NCBI RefSeq assembly: GCF_016756315.1
Contig: NZ_AP024235.1
Coordinates: 2,604,001 to 2,668,000 of the forward strand
From: Alteromonas sp. KC3
Lineage (GTDB): Bacteria > Pseudomonadota > Gammaproteobacteria > Enterobacterales > Alteromonadaceae
DNA: 64,000 nt
Direction: 5' to 3'
The position numbers and the translations under genes are program-made. Shown here piece after piece: positions 9,687 through 18,817 of the stretch. Position 1 is the first letter of the stretch, and each line of letters begins with the position of its first letter. The notes under the pieces were generated by a model. It was not told the DNA's origin. It searched no databases and saw only the letters and a program-made list of their open reading frames with translations.

Positions 9687-10601
9687 ATGCAAGTGTTAAA
9701 AACGCCTGAAAGTGCTTTTTCCAAAATCGTTGATTTCCCCTATTCGCCTCAATATGTTCATGTGACAGATACGGTGAGTAGTGAGATTGCCATGGCTTAC
9801 TACCAAGCTGGCCCCGAAGACGGTCATACTATTTTACTTATGCATGGAGAGCCCACTTGGGCCTATTTGTACCGAAAGATGATGCCGGTTTTGGCTGACG
9901 CAGGATTTAATGTATTGGTCCCCGACCTCATTGGATTTGGACGCTCTGACAAGCCTACAAGACGAGAGGACTATACGTACGCGCGTCATGTTATTTGGGT
10001 AAAAGAGTGGTTCAATCAGGTTGTAAAAGGTTCTGTTACTTTGTTTTGCCAAGACTGGGGGGGACTGCTTGGCCTTCGACTTGTGGCAGATATGCCCGAA
10101 CGTTTTGCCGGCGTTATGGTATCAAACACGGGCCTCCCTACAGGGGATCAAACACCAAGCGATGCTTTCATTAAATGGCGCCGCTTTTCCCAAGACGTCC
10201 CGGTATTCCCGACATCAAGCATTATACAAGGCGCCACCGTTACTGAGTTATCGCAACAGACACTGGATGCTTACGATGCGCCCTTTCCTGACGAAGAGTA
10301 CAAAGCAGGAGCACGCATCTTCCCTCTGTTGGTTCCAGCGAGCTCTGACAACCCTGAAGCGCAGGCAAACAGAAACGCATGGGAAAGTTTGAAGCAATTT
10401 GGCGCGCCCTTTATGACTGCTTTTGGGGATAGCGACCCTGTAACTGCAGGAGGAGACCGCATTTTCCAAAAACTCATTCCCGGCTGCCAAGGCATTGAGC
10501 ATGTCACTATCAAAGGCGGTGGCCATTTTATTCAAGAAGATAAAGGCGAAGAGCTGGCCGAATTGCTTAAACATTTCATTAGAGACACGCATAATTTATA
10601 G
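9687..10601 (+). CDS. Haloalkane dehalogenase-like alpha/beta hydrolase (HLD-I type)
   Basis: A 304-residue protein. The motif layout follows Xanthobacter DhlA almost residue for residue: HGEPTW at 53-58 with E55 for the oxyanion/pentad, nucleophile D123 and halide-holding W124 in CQDWGG, acid D250 in GDSDPV and H280 in GGGHFIQED. W164 in FIKWRRF may be the second halide-binding Trp. The family reaction is hydrolytic removal of halide from haloalkanes. A longer reading frame begins at 9627, but the ATG at 9687 follows AAAGGA at the right spacing and gives the family length of about 300. It is cotranscribed with the SDR gene ten bases downstream. Many marine family members have unknown natural substrates, so true dehalogenation is not certain. 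Confidence 0.85.
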   Translation: MQVLKTPESAFSKIVDFPYSPQYVHVTDTVSSEIAMAYYQAGPEDGHTILLMHGEPTWAYLYRKMMPVLADAGFNVLVPDLIGFGRSDKPTRREDYTYARHVIWVKEWFNQVVKGSVTLFCQDWGGLLGLRLVADMPERFAGVMVSNTGLPTGDQTPSDAFIKWRRFSQDVPVFPTSSIIQGATVTELSQQTLDAYDAPFPDEEYKAGARIFPLLVPASSDNPEAQANRNAWESLKQFGAPFMTAFGDSDPVTAGGDRIFQKLIPGCQGIEHVTIKGGGHFIQEDKGEELAELLKHFIRDTHNL

Positions 10602-10611
10602 GAACTGACCA

Positions 10612-11376
10612 ATGGATGCACTTTTAGATTTTACCGGCAATGTAGTATTAATAACGGGGGCAGGAAGCGGCTTCGGACGACTTTTGTCACTTGGTCTTGC
10701 CAATCGTGGGGCTAAGCTTGTGATTACCGATATCAATGAATCAGCCCTAGAAGCAACAAAAAATGACGTTAGTAGCCTTACTGACGTCGTATCGCTTGCA
10801 GGTAATATTGCTAGCGAAGCACTCAATCAAAAACTCGTCGAACTGGCAATGGATACCTTCGGCCGCTTGGATATTGCGGTAAATAATGCAGGTATTGCCC
10901 ACAACCCTGCTCCCGTGCACCAAATGACAGAAGAGATAATGGATACGCAATTTGCGGTAAACGTAAAAGGTGTTATGTTCGGCATGAAGTATCAAGTACC
11001 CGTGATGCTGGCACAAAAACAAGGTCACATTCTCAACGTTAGTTCACTCGCAGGGTTAGGCGGTGCACCTAAGGGTGGCGCTTACGCTGCAGCAAAACAT
11101 GCTGTGTCGGGAATAACTCGCACAGCGGCTGTGGAATACGGCAGGAAAAACGTGCGCGTGAATGCAATCTGCCCATTCTATAGCCCTACCAACATTTTAA
11201 ACGTGGACGGCTATAATACGCCCGAGGCGAGAGAGCAATTAGGACAAGGAAGCCCAATGAAGCGATTGGGTGAACCACAGGAAATCGTCAATACAATGAT
11301 GCTGCTTTTATCCCCTGGAAACAGCTACATGAATGGTCAAACCATCGCTGTCGACGGCGGTGTGACAGCCTGGTAA
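10612..11376 (+). CDS. Short-chain dehydrogenase/reductase
   Basis: A 254-residue classical SDR. It has the cofactor loop ITGAGSGFGR at about 15-24, D at the end of the second strand (VITDINE, favouring NAD), NNAGIA at about 89-94, the catalytic Ser in NVSSLAG and the YAAAK pair of Tyr and Lys. The C-terminus ends GGVTAW. It oxidises or reduces an alcohol/ketone substrate that cannot be identified. The ATG follows AGGAACTGACC. It lies ten bases after the haloalkane dehalogenase-like gene, so the two are probably one transcript; an alcohol released by a dehalogenase could be the SDR substrate, which is inference from position only. Confidence 0.9.
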   Translation: MDALLDFTGNVVLITGAGSGFGRLLSLGLANRGAKLVITDINESALEATKNDVSSLTDVVSLAGNIASEALNQKLVELAMDTFGRLDIAVNNAGIAHNPAPVHQMTEEIMDTQFAVNVKGVMFGMKYQVPVMLAQKQGHILNVSSLAGLGGAPKGGAYAAAKHAVSGITRTAAVEYGRKNVRVNAICPFYSPTNILNVDGYNTPEAREQLGQGSPMKRLGEPQEIVNTMMLLLSPGNSYMNGQTIAVDGGVTAW

Positions 11377-11475
11377 CTCTAAAGGTATAAACCTTCATAC
11401 CCTTGTATGAGATGGCATGTTTTGTTCACAGGTTACATTCGGTGTAATGAGCAGGAACAAACAAAACCGATGAAC

Positions 11476-11495
11476 GAGGCGAGTGCAACCGCCTC
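11476..11495 (+). other. Leader hairpin before small secreted protein gene
   Basis: GAGGCG at 11476-11481 and CGCCTC at 11490-11495 form a six-base GC-rich stem with an eight-base loop, 44 bases upstream of the ATG at 11540. It could be a leader structure; no function is known. Confidence 0.35.
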
Positions 11496-11539
11496 AATCA
11501 TCTTAACTTCTCTAACACAAGCATTATGAGGTGAACGGC

Positions 11540-11806
11540 ATGAAAAACGCAAAACCACTTTTTTATGCATTGGTGTGCTCATTCGGGCTGGCGGTCGCTC
11601 CAACCGGTGTTATTGCTGAAGAAGTTAAACACAATAGCGACGTCAAAACATTGAAATCAAAGCACACTATCAAAAAAGCACGTAACGACAGAATGTCTTC
11701 TTTGGTAGTTTCCAAGCGCAATTCTCAATTATCACTTTCGAGCACAGGCAATACCGTTCGTCTTGTTCACTCGATGCTTCCTAACGAGCAAACAGCGGCT
11801 CAATAA
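11540..11806 (+). CDS. Small secreted protein of unknown function
   Basis: An 88-residue protein with a signal peptide (KPLFYALVCSFGLAVAPTGVIA, cleavage near AEE). The mature part, about 60 residues, is basic and polar (KSKHTIKKARNDR) with no cysteine and no recognisable domain. The start at 11540 is chosen over an in-frame GTG at 11531 because GAGGTG lies seven bases upstream. It stands alone between the SDR and the convergent chemoreceptor. I do not recognise the family. The signal peptide and ribosome binding site argue that it is real, but its shortness keeps confidence moderate. Confidence 0.6.
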   Translation: MKNAKPLFYALVCSFGLAVAPTGVIAEEVKHNSDVKTLKSKHTIKKARNDRMSSLVVSKRNSQLSLSSTGNTVRLVHSMLPNEQTAAQ

Positions 11807-11905
11807 TTGTAGCTTTACACGCCTTGCTAAATCATGGCTTATCTCTTGGGCGGGCAGAGTTTGGTACGCGAACGGGCATTGTGAAATAGACGCACAGAGT
11901 CTTCT

Positions 11906-13672
11906 CTAATCATTTGACATAAAAGCTGACAATCGCTCTACGTACTCTTTTGTTTCGACAATCATATCACTGATCTCTTTTGCAGAATCGGTCGTCCTAC
12001 CCGCTAACGTGCGAACTTCGTCAGCGACAACAGCAAACCCTCTTCCTGCTTCACCCGCTCTTGCAGACTCAATTGCAGCATTAAGAGCCAATAAATTAGT
12101 TTGATCGGAAATGCCATTGATGGATTGGATTATGCTATTGATTCTATCGAGTACCTGAGACATTGCAGTGTGCGTGTCAGCGATTACTGCATTTCTCTGT
12201 GTGACGTCACTGCCATAGGCGATAAATTTTTTGAGTGCCCCATCGTCGTCTCGTATACCTGTAATGTGCATAGATAAACGCAGTTCCCCGTCACCTTGGT
12301 GAAGCGTACATCGCATTTCCTTCTCAATGACCTCACCTTGAGAGACACCATTTATCTCGTTTTCACTTAGCTTGTGAAATAGGGAGCCAAACAGCTCACT
12401 TATGTGCTCAACACTATCCGTTTTAAACGCTTTCTTTGCTAGTTCGTTGACAAGTTCAAGTTGACCATTCGCGTTAAACTCCATAACCACATTACCTTGA
12501 TTAATAGCGTTTAGTCGCACAGAGTCTTCCAGAGATCGCTTTTTAACTTTATCGATATTCGATTGTATCGACACAAAACGAGCGACATTGCCCGATTTAT
12601 CTAAAATGGGATTGATAACTAGACTTACCCAATAAGAGTGACCCTGTTTATCGTAATTAAGAATCTCTTCGTATAATCTTTTTTTCTCTTTGAGCTTGCG
12701 CGAAATGCGCTGAACTGTCTCTTTTGATGTGTGCTTTCCTTGTAATAAAGCGCCAGGCTTTTTCCCCATGGCTTCTTCTGAACTGTAGCCAGTCAATTGC
12801 GTGAAGCCGTTATTAACATACTCAATTGCTCCGTCTTTATCTGCAATGATCACCGAATTGTCGGTGTTATTTGCCACTAAAGAGAGTACTTCAAACTCTT
12901 TATTTTTTAGAACCTGAGCCGTAATATCGCTAGCAATTTTTATAACTTTGTAAACCTTCCCTTGTGCATCTCTTACTGGGTTATAGACCGCTTCAACCCA
13001 CACAATTTTGTTGTTTTTACCATACCGGAGATATTGAGCCTGTTGGAACTCGCCAGAACGTAGTTTTTTCCAAAAATCAGCATAATCATCGCTTTTACGT
13101 GTTTCTTCAGAAACAAACATCGAATGGTGTTTACCGACGATTTCATCAAGTCGGTACCCCATGACATCCAGAAAGTTTCTATTTGCATTTAAAATGTGAC
13201 CGGCGGTATCAAGTGTTATAACAGCCTGAGACTCATTGATGGCGTCTACCATTCCTTGGGCCTCAATACTTAATTCTTTTTCTTTGGTGATATCAATAGC
13301 GAATTTTACCACCCCAATTACGTGGCCATCTTTGTCATATATGGGATTGTACGTAGCGCGAAGCCAAACTGACTTGCCATTTTTATCAAGCCGACAGAAC
13401 TCGCCTTCCCTAAATTCGCCCTTGGAGAGCTCTTGCCAAAACTCAGCGTACGACGATGATGATTGTTCACTGAGTTCGACAAACATTCTGTGATGTTTGC
13501 CCTTTATGTCTGCAAGTGTATATCCCATAGCGTCAAGAAAGTTCTTATTTGCATTAACGATATCGCCCTGTGCAGTAAACTCAATTACTGCTTGAGAGCG
13601 ATTAATTGCCTGAGTTAACGCCCTATCAGAGTTAAAGCCCGATTCGTTTTTTCGCTTTAGTAGTGAGAACAT
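11906..13672 (-). CDS. Soluble four-PAS methyl-accepting chemotaxis-type protein
   Basis: A 588-residue protein without membrane segment or HAMP domain. Four PAS domains lie at about 22-130, 142-252, 262-375 and 380-490; the first two are close repeats of each other (both have QAVI, NAN-NFLD-MGY, GKHH-MFV and a WL/WV...YNP pattern), suggesting internal duplication. The last 90 or so residues carry the chemoreceptor hairpin tip ([23 protein letters not shown], then [12 protein letters not shown]). The signalling coiled coil is much shorter than in ordinary chemoreceptors. It could sense redox state or a bound ligand in the cytoplasm and couple to CheA/CheW. GAGGTGTAGA precedes the ATG. No methylation or pentapeptide tail is seen. 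Confidence 0.9.
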   Translation of the reverse strand: MFSLLKRKNESGFNSDRALTQAINRSQAVIEFTAQGDIVNANKNFLDAMGYTLADIKGKHHRMFVELSEQSSSSYAEFWQELSKGEFREGEFCRLDKNGKSVWLRATYNPIYDKDGHVIGVVKFAIDITKEKELSIEAQGMVDAINESQAVITLDTAGHILNANRNFLDVMGYRLDEIVGKHHSMFVSEETRKSDDYADFWKKLRSGEFQQAQYLRYGKNNKIVWVEAVYNPVRDAQGKVYKVIKIASDITAQVLKNKEFEVLSLVANNTDNSVIIADKDGAIEYVNNGFTQLTGYSSEEAMGKKPGALLQGKHTSKETVQRISRKLKEKKRLYEEILNYDKQGHSYWVSLVINPILDKSGNVARFVSIQSNIDKVKKRSLEDSVRLNAINQGNVVMEFNANGQLELVNELAKKAFKTDSVEHISELFGSLFHKLSENEINGVSQGEVIEKEMRCTLHQGDGELRLSMHITGIRDDDGALKKFIAYGSDVTQRNAVIADTHTAMSQVLDRINSIIQSINGISDQTNLLALNAAIESARAGEAGRGFAVVADEVRTLAGRTTDSAKEISDMIVETKEYVERLSAFMSND

Positions 13673-13880
13673 TCTACACCTCGGTTTAGAGACTTATTAC
13701 AACACTCGTTTTTAACGCTTCAACCTATAGGTATAGCAACATTGACATGAATACCCTAAAAAAAATCATGAGATTAGACTAAAATTCATCAAACGCATGC
13801 CGCCGAAAACTTTCACTTCATTTTTCTTCATCCTTTTTGCATATACGCTTACTAATTTTATTGAATACGTATGCACTGCG

Positions 13881-13894
13881 TTTCAAATTTGAAA
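13881..13894. promoter_or_regulatory. Palindrome upstream of alpha-amylase
   Basis: TTTCAAATTTGAAA is a perfect 14-base palindrome 53 bases before the amylase ATG. It may be an operator, but AT-rich palindromes are common. Confidence 0.3.
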
Positions 13895-13946
13895 ACAGAA
13901 TGTAAACATTATGTTGATGTAATTTTTACTTCAACAGGACACATCA

Positions 13947-15374
13947 ATGAACATTGAACGTATCAAAACATGCTCACCAAGTGCGCTTGCCGCCAGTTTG
14001 CTATTAAGTACCCTTAGTTTCCAAAGCAGTGCAGATGTCATTTTGCACGCCTTTAACTGGCAATATGATGACGTTGCCGCAAGAGCCCAAGAAATTGCTG
14101 ATTTAGGCTATAAAAAAGTTCTAGTCTCACCGGCTTATAAATCGACAGGCGATCAATGGTGGGCACGGTATCAGCCACAAGACTACCGCGTTATCGACAA
14201 CCCATTGGGTGACACGGATGATTTTCGCGATATGGTCAATGCGCTAAAAGCAGTTGGCGTCGAAACATACGCTGACATTGTATTTAACCATATGGCAAAT
14301 GAAGCGTGGAAACGTTCAGATTTAAACTACCCTGGTAGTGAAGTGCTGGCCCAATATGCTGCCAACGAGACATACTATGATAGCATTACCTTATTTGGTG
14401 ACGTAAGTAATGGCCTGTTTGGTGGGGGTGACTTTCACGGCACATTCGACCAAGGTGGCCCCAAATGTATCAGTAATTACAGTGACGTAGGCGATGTACA
14501 ATACAACCGTCTTTGCGGCGCCCCACCTGATCCAGGTCTACCTGATTTAGACCCAAACAACTGGGTAGTAAGTCAGCAGAAGGCTTATTTGCAGATGCTA
14601 AAAAATATGGGCGTCACTGGTTTTCGTGTCGACGCCGCAAAACACATGACGAATTATCACATTAATGCCGTATTCGACAGCACTATCAAAAACGGCGTCC
14701 ATGTTTTTGGCGAAATAATAACAACAGGTGGTGCTGGCAGTAGCGAATACGATAACTTTCTTGCCCCCTACCTATCTGACACTGGACACTCTGCGTACGA
14801 CTTTCCGTTGTTTGCACAAATCAGGAATGCTTTTAGTTTCGGCGGTTCTATGAATTCACTGGTCGACCCTGGCGCATACGGACAGGCTCTCGCGGGTGAT
14901 AAAGCCATTACTTTTAGCATTACCCATGACATTCCCTTAAACGATGGTTTTCGTTATCAATTAATGGATCCAACCGATGAGTTTCTTGCCAATGCGTACG
15001 TGCTTGGTCGAAATGGCGGTGTGCCTCTGATGTACTCTGACAACAATGAAAGTGGTGATAACCGCTGGGTCGATTTGTATGAGCGTGATGATATTAAAGG
15101 CATGATCAAGTTTCATAATGGAACACAGGGAAGCGGTATGCAGGTCATTAATTACAATGACTGTCTAATCTTGTTCAAGCGCGATCACAAAGGTGTGGTA
15201 GGCATTAATAAATGCGGCAGTGGACAAGACGTATGGGTTAACACGGCGACCGATAACCTTTGGTGGTACAGAAACTACCGTGACACGTTAAGCAATGACG
15301 TACAAACCATTACAAGCCAATGGCACAAGTTTTATGTTCCCGGACGCAGTGCGCGCATGTGGCTTATGGAATAA
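13947..15374 (+). CDS. Secreted alpha-amylase (GH13)
   Basis: A 475-residue glycoside hydrolase family 13 enzyme that cleaves internal alpha-1,4 bonds of starch. A signal peptide covers about 1-29 (LAASLLLSTLSFQSSA). The four conserved regions are visible: DIVFNH at 110-115, GFRVDAAKH with nucleophile D229, FGEII with acid/base E256 and THD with D328 (usually NHD). The start VILHAFNWQYDD and the segment QWWARYQPQDYRVI resemble the Xanthomonas/Aeromonas group (GH13_27, from memory). Four or more cysteines in the mature part fit an exported protein. CAGGACACATCA precedes the ATG. No starch-binding module is attached. Single-gene unit ended by the terminator at 15397-15429. Confidence 0.93.
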   Translation: MNIERIKTCSPSALAASLLLSTLSFQSSADVILHAFNWQYDDVAARAQEIADLGYKKVLVSPAYKSTGDQWWARYQPQDYRVIDNPLGDTDDFRDMVNALKAVGVETYADIVFNHMANEAWKRSDLNYPGSEVLAQYAANETYYDSITLFGDVSNGLFGGGDFHGTFDQGGPKCISNYSDVGDVQYNRLCGAPPDPGLPDLDPNNWVVSQQKAYLQMLKNMGVTGFRVDAAKHMTNYHINAVFDSTIKNGVHVFGEIITTGGAGSSEYDNFLAPYLSDTGHSAYDFPLFAQIRNAFSFGGSMNSLVDPGAYGQALAGDKAITFSITHDIPLNDGFRYQLMDPTDEFLANAYVLGRNGGVPLMYSDNNESGDNRWVDLYERDDIKGMIKFHNGTQGSGMQVINYNDCLILFKRDHKGVVGINKCGSGQDVWVNTATDNLWWYRNYRDTLSNDVQTITSQWHKFYVPGRSARMWLME

Positions 15375-15396
15375 CTCACGCTGAGCTCAGCAGAAA

Positions 15397-15434
15397 AAAG
15401 CCCGATGGAAATTATTCACATCGGGCTTTCTTGT
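15397..15434 (+). terminator. Bidirectional terminator between amylase and quinone oxidoreductase gene
   Basis: AAAGCCCGATG at 15397-15407 pairs perfectly with CATCGGGCTTT at 15419-15429, followed by CTTGTTTTT; A-rich bases on the left serve the opposite strand. Confidence 0.9.
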
Positions 15435-15459
15435 TTTTCACACTTGCTCAGCGTTTTAG

Positions 15460-15501
15460 GGCACTGTTTCTACGGTGCTCTTTCTAAGGTGCTCTTTCTA
15501 C
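15460..15501. repeat. Three tandem 14-base repeats at the oxidoreductase stop codon
   Basis: Units at 15460-15473 (GGCACTGTTTCTAC), 15474-15487 (GGTGCTCTTTCTAA) and 15488-15501 (GGTGCTCTTTCTAC). The third contains the stop codon of the oxidoreductase gene on the minus strand. Confidence 0.8.
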
Positions 15502-16472
15502 GGCAATATCACCATCTTGCCTTTCACTTCGCGGTTCATGACTTTTGCCATGGCTTTTGTGGCCTGTTCAAGAGGTAGGGCTTCGTCAACGACAACTTTC
15601 ACTTTGCCCTGCACGTACCATGTCAGCAGTTCTTTCATATTGTCAGCAAACCCTTTTGGGTCGTGCTGAGTGAATGAACCCCAAAAAACACCCATTACCG
15701 AATAACCTTTTACTAGCGCTAGGTTGACAGGGAATTTAGGTATTTCGCCACCAGCAAAGCCTACAACAAGTAAACGTCCTTCCCATGCCATACTGCGGCT
15801 ACATGCATGGAACGTGTCACCGCCCACACACTCATACACCACATCAGCACCTTTACCGCCAGTCACTTCCTTAAGCGTCTCTTTTAAGTCTTTCTCTTTG
15901 TAGTTAATTAGGATATCTGCGCCGTGTTCTTTCGCCAAAGCCAACTTTTCTTCTGTTGAACACACCGCGATAACCTTGGCTCCCATAATTTTGCCAATTT
16001 GCACCGCAGCCAGACCCGTGCCACCAGCGGCACCAGTAACTACTAAGGTTTCGCCTGGCTGAAGCTTGGCTCTTTGCTTTAACGCGTGGTGCGCAGTTGC
16101 ATGGGCAGTAACTAGCGCCGCGCCCTCAGTAACATCAATGGGATCGGGTAACGGCATTACGTGTGTGGCAGGAATTAATGCTTTTTGTGCGTATCCTCCT
16201 AGATTGGATAACGCGATGACTCGCTGCCCTTCTGCTAAATGTGAGACGCCTTCACCTACTTCAGCGATGGTACCGGCTACTTCGTTGCCGGGTATAAACG
16301 GGAAGTCAGGCTGCATTTGATACAAGCCTTGTACCAAAAGGCCATCGGGAAAGTTAACACCTGCCGCTTGCACGTTAACAACAACATGGCCTTTCTTAAC
16401 TACCGGATCAGGTACATCTTTACATTGAAGTTCATCAATTGGGCCAAAGGCTTCACATACGATTGCTTTCAT
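15498..16472 (-). CDS. NADPH:quinone oxidoreductase-like medium-chain dehydrogenase
   Basis: A 324-residue MDR-superfamily protein without zinc ligands. The N-terminal catalytic domain has NFPDGLLVQGLYQ and PFIPGNEVAGTI; the Rossmann domain has VTGAAGGTGLAAVQIGKIMGA and, further on, CSTEEKLALAKEHGAD. These fit the quinone oxidoreductase/acryloyl-CoA-type reductase group that uses NADPH. GGGAGAAAAC precedes the ATG. It is the last gene of a four-gene unit with a phosphotransferase, an acyl-CoA dehydrogenase and a histidine phosphatase (45-base gap upstream). In that setting it may reduce an enoyl or keto intermediate, but its substrate cannot be read from sequence. Its 3' end runs into a 14-base tandem repeat. 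Confidence 0.88.
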   Translation of the reverse strand: MKAIVCEAFGPIDELQCKDVPDPVVKKGHVVVNVQAAGVNFPDGLLVQGLYQMQPDFPFIPGNEVAGTIAEVGEGVSHLAEGQRVIALSNLGGYAQKALIPATHVMPLPDPIDVTEGAALVTAHATAHHALKQRAKLQPGETLVVTGAAGGTGLAAVQIGKIMGAKVIAVCSTEEKLALAKEHGADILINYKEKDLKETLKEVTGGKGADVVYECVGGDTFHACSRSMAWEGRLLVVGFAGGEIPKFPVNLALVKGYSVMGVFWGSFTQHDPKGFADNMKELLTWYVQGKVKVVVDEALPLEQATKAMAKVMNREVKGKMVILP

Positions 16473-16517
16473 GTTTTCTCCCTACAAATTTAATGCGCTA
16501 ATTGCGCTCATATTCTG

Positions 16518-17576
16518 TTATGCATCTTGATGTATGGTTTGATTCGCTATTTGCGCCAGTGGGCGCACCATTGCACCTAATTGCATTGCCTTTTCACTCG
16601 ATGCATTTCCGTCATGGGCGCGCTTTACCACGCCCTGCAAAATAGCCGCTAAACGGAAAAAGCTAAAGGCAAGATAAAACGTCCAATTTTCAATGCCAAC
16701 GATACCTCTTCGCTGGCAATAACTTTCGATATACGCCTTTTCGCTTGGAATGCCTAACGCAGCCCTGTCTAACCCACCTAGCCCAGCGGCATGAGCAATA
16801 TCACTGGGCAAGCGTAGCTGCATACATTGATAAGCAAGGTCGGCATAGGGGTGACCCAACGTAGAAAGCTCCCAGTCGAGTACGGCAACAACATGCGGGT
16901 GAAGTGCATCGCTCATGTCAAACATCATATTGTCTAGACGGAAATCGCCATGTACCAACGACACCTGACCATCGTCTTGTGGCAAGTTGTTCTCTAGATA
17001 GGTAATAAGCGATTCAATCTCTTCGATATGCTCAAGTTCTGAAGCGCGATATTGCTTAGTCCAACGACTTAACTGACGCTCAAAGTAGCTTCCCGGCTTG
17101 CCGTAATCTGACAGACCCGCCTTTTCAATATCAACACTGTGCAGTGCTGCCAACACCCGGTTCATTTCATCGTACATTGCTGTGCGCGTCTGTGTTGATT
17201 CAATTTCCGGCAGCGCACTATTCCAATAAATGGCCCCATCAACAAAGGCCATAATATAAAACATACTGCCTATTACATTGGTGTCTTCGCACAAGTGATA
17301 CGCTTTAGGTACGGGGACATCACTTCCCTGCAGCGCGTTAATAACACGAAACTCTCTGTCAACCGCATGGGCAGACTTAAGCAGCTTGCCCGGCGGCTGA
17401 CGGCGTAAAACAAACACGCCCTTGTCGGTCGTAAGTTTAAACGTTGGGTTTGACTGGCCGCCAGCAAACTTGTCGGCGGCTGTAGCGTGCCCCACCTCTG
17501 GGCACGCCGTTGATAAGTATTCGTTCAGCGCAGATAAATCAATGGCATGCGCCGCTTTTGCGGTTTCCTTAGACAC
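16518..17576 (-). CDS. Aminoglycoside phosphotransferase-fold kinase (ACAD10/11 kinase-domain type)
   Basis: A 352-residue APH/choline-kinase-fold protein. The Brenner motif is LVHGDFRLDNMMFD (catalytic Asp and Asn), the metal-binding Asp follows in VLDWELSTLGHPYADLAYQ, and the nucleotide loop is GGQSNPTFKL. This subgroup is homologous to the kinase domain fused to an acyl-CoA dehydrogenase in human ACAD10/ACAD11 and to LvaA of the Pseudomonas putida levulinate pathway, which act on 4-hydroxyacyl groups. The start is GTG, with AAGGAGAAGGT immediately upstream. It is separated from the acyl-CoA dehydrogenase gene by nine bases. Antibiotic resistance is unlikely given this context. Role in 4-hydroxyacyl-CoA catabolism is inferred. 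Confidence 0.88.
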   Translation of the reverse strand: MSKETAKAAHAIDLSALNEYLSTACPEVGHATAADKFAGGQSNPTFKLTTDKGVFVLRRQPPGKLLKSAHAVDREFRVINALQGSDVPVPKAYHLCEDTNVIGSMFYIMAFVDGAIYWNSALPEIESTQTRTAMYDEMNRVLAALHSVDIEKAGLSDYGKPGSYFERQLSRWTKQYRASELEHIEEIESLITYLENNLPQDDGQVSLVHGDFRLDNMMFDMSDALHPHVVAVLDWELSTLGHPYADLAYQCMQLRLPSDIAHAAGLGGLDRAALGIPSEKAYIESYCQRRGIVGIENWTFYLAFSFFRLAAILQGVVKRAHDGNASSEKAMQLGAMVRPLAQIANQTIHQDA

Positions 17577-17585
17577 ACCTTCTCC

Positions 17586-18806
17586 TTATGCGTTCTTTTC
17601 TGCAATCAGGTTACGGCCTAACTGCATCATATGCACTTGGTCAGGGCCATCTGCCAGCTTTATGGTACGAGCATAGGCGTACATCGCCGATAATACAAAG
17701 TCCTGACTTGTACCTGCTGCACCGTGCATTTGAATAGCTTCATCAATAACATTGCAGGCCATGGTGGGCGCAACAATTTTAATGGCTGCAATTAAGTCGC
17801 GAGATATCTTGTTGCCATAGCGGTCCATTTTATCTGCCGCTTTTAACGTAAGTAGCCTTGCTTGCTCAATGTCACAATACATTTTGGCAATGCTTTCTCT
17901 TACAGACTGCTGCTTGCTTAATGGTTTACCAAAGGCAACGCGTTTTTCAACACGTTCACACGCCATATCAAGCGCGCGTTGTGCACAGCCAATAAGACGC
18001 ATACAGTGATGAATACGACCCGGTCCTAAACGACCCTGCGCAATCTCAAAACCGCGACCTTCACCTAACAGTAGATTTTCAGCAGGCACGCGTACATCTT
18101 CAAACAGCACTTCTGCGTGCCCGATTGGCTCGTCGTAATATCCCATTGCAGACATAGGTCGCACAATGGTCACGCCTTTTGTATCCATAGGGACTAATAT
18201 TTGCGACTGCTGTTGATGGCGGGGTGCATCGAAGTCAGTTTTACCCATCACCACCATGATTTTGCAGTTCTCATTCATTGCACCACTGGTATACCATTTA
18301 CGCCCGTTGATAACGTATTCATCACCATCACGCTTTATTGACGTTTCAATATTCGTTGCATCGCTTGACGCAACAGCAGGCTCGGTCATTGCAAACGCTG
18401 AACGTATCTCGCCGTTTAATAAAGGCTCTAGCCACTGCTTTTTGTGTGCATCGCTACCATATTTTGCAAGCACTTCCATATTGCCGGTATCTGGTGCACT
18501 ACAGTTGAAAATTTCTGAACTAAACAACACACGCCCCATTTCTTCACACAGTGGCGCATACTCAGCATTGGTTAAACCCGCGCCATACGGCTTATACTCT
18601 TCAGGTAAGAATAAATTCCATAACCCTGCATCTTTCGCTTTTTGCTTTAGCGTTTGCATCATTTCAGGTGTTTTCCAGCGCGCTTCGCCACTGGCATTCT
18701 CTACCGCATGAATATATTCCTTTTCGATGGGATATACTTCCTGCTCCATGAAAGCTCTCAATTTGTCTAAGAGCGCTTGTGTCTTTTCGTTGTATTCAAA
18801 ATTCAT
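17586..18806 (-). CDS. Acyl-CoA dehydrogenase family protein (ACAD10/11-like)
   Basis: A 406-residue acyl-CoA dehydrogenase fold protein: N-terminal helical domain, then [17 protein letters not shown] and [15 protein letters not shown] (flavin contact region), and a C-terminal domain with [14 protein letters not shown] and [18 protein letters not shown]. The Arg/Gly pattern in the last motif resembles the branch containing human ACAD10/11 dehydrogenase domains. In those proteins the dehydrogenase acts on a 4-phosphoacyl-CoA made by the kinase domain. Here the two parts are separate adjacent genes, which supports the same pathway. Co-transcribed with the histidine phosphatase upstream (11-base gap) and the kinase downstream (9-base gap). 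Classical beta-oxidation dehydrogenation remains an alternative. Confidence 0.9.
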   Translation of the reverse strand: MNFEYNEKTQALLDKLRAFMEQEVYPIEKEYIHAVENASGEARWKTPEMMQTLKQKAKDAGLWNLFLPEEYKPYGAGLTNAEYAPLCEEMGRVLFSSEIFNCSAPDTGNMEVLAKYGSDAHKKQWLEPLLNGEIRSAFAMTEPAVASSDATNIETSIKRDGDEYVINGRKWYTSGAMNENCKIMVVMGKTDFDAPRHQQQSQILVPMDTKGVTIVRPMSAMGYYDEPIGHAEVLFEDVRVPAENLLLGEGRGFEIAQGRLGPGRIHHCMRLIGCAQRALDMACERVEKRVAFGKPLSKQQSVRESIAKMYCDIEQARLLTLKAADKMDRYGNKISRDLIAAIKIVAPTMACNVIDEAIQMHGAAGTSQDFVLSAMYAYARTIKLADGPDQVHMMQLGRNLIAEKNA

Positions 18807-18817
18807 AACGGCCCCAT

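Noticed and set aside
16518..17576. Antibiotic resistance (aminoglycoside phosphotransferase)
   Set aside because: The fold matches, but the gene belongs to the ACAD10/11-type kinase branch and is embedded in an acyl-CoA operon.
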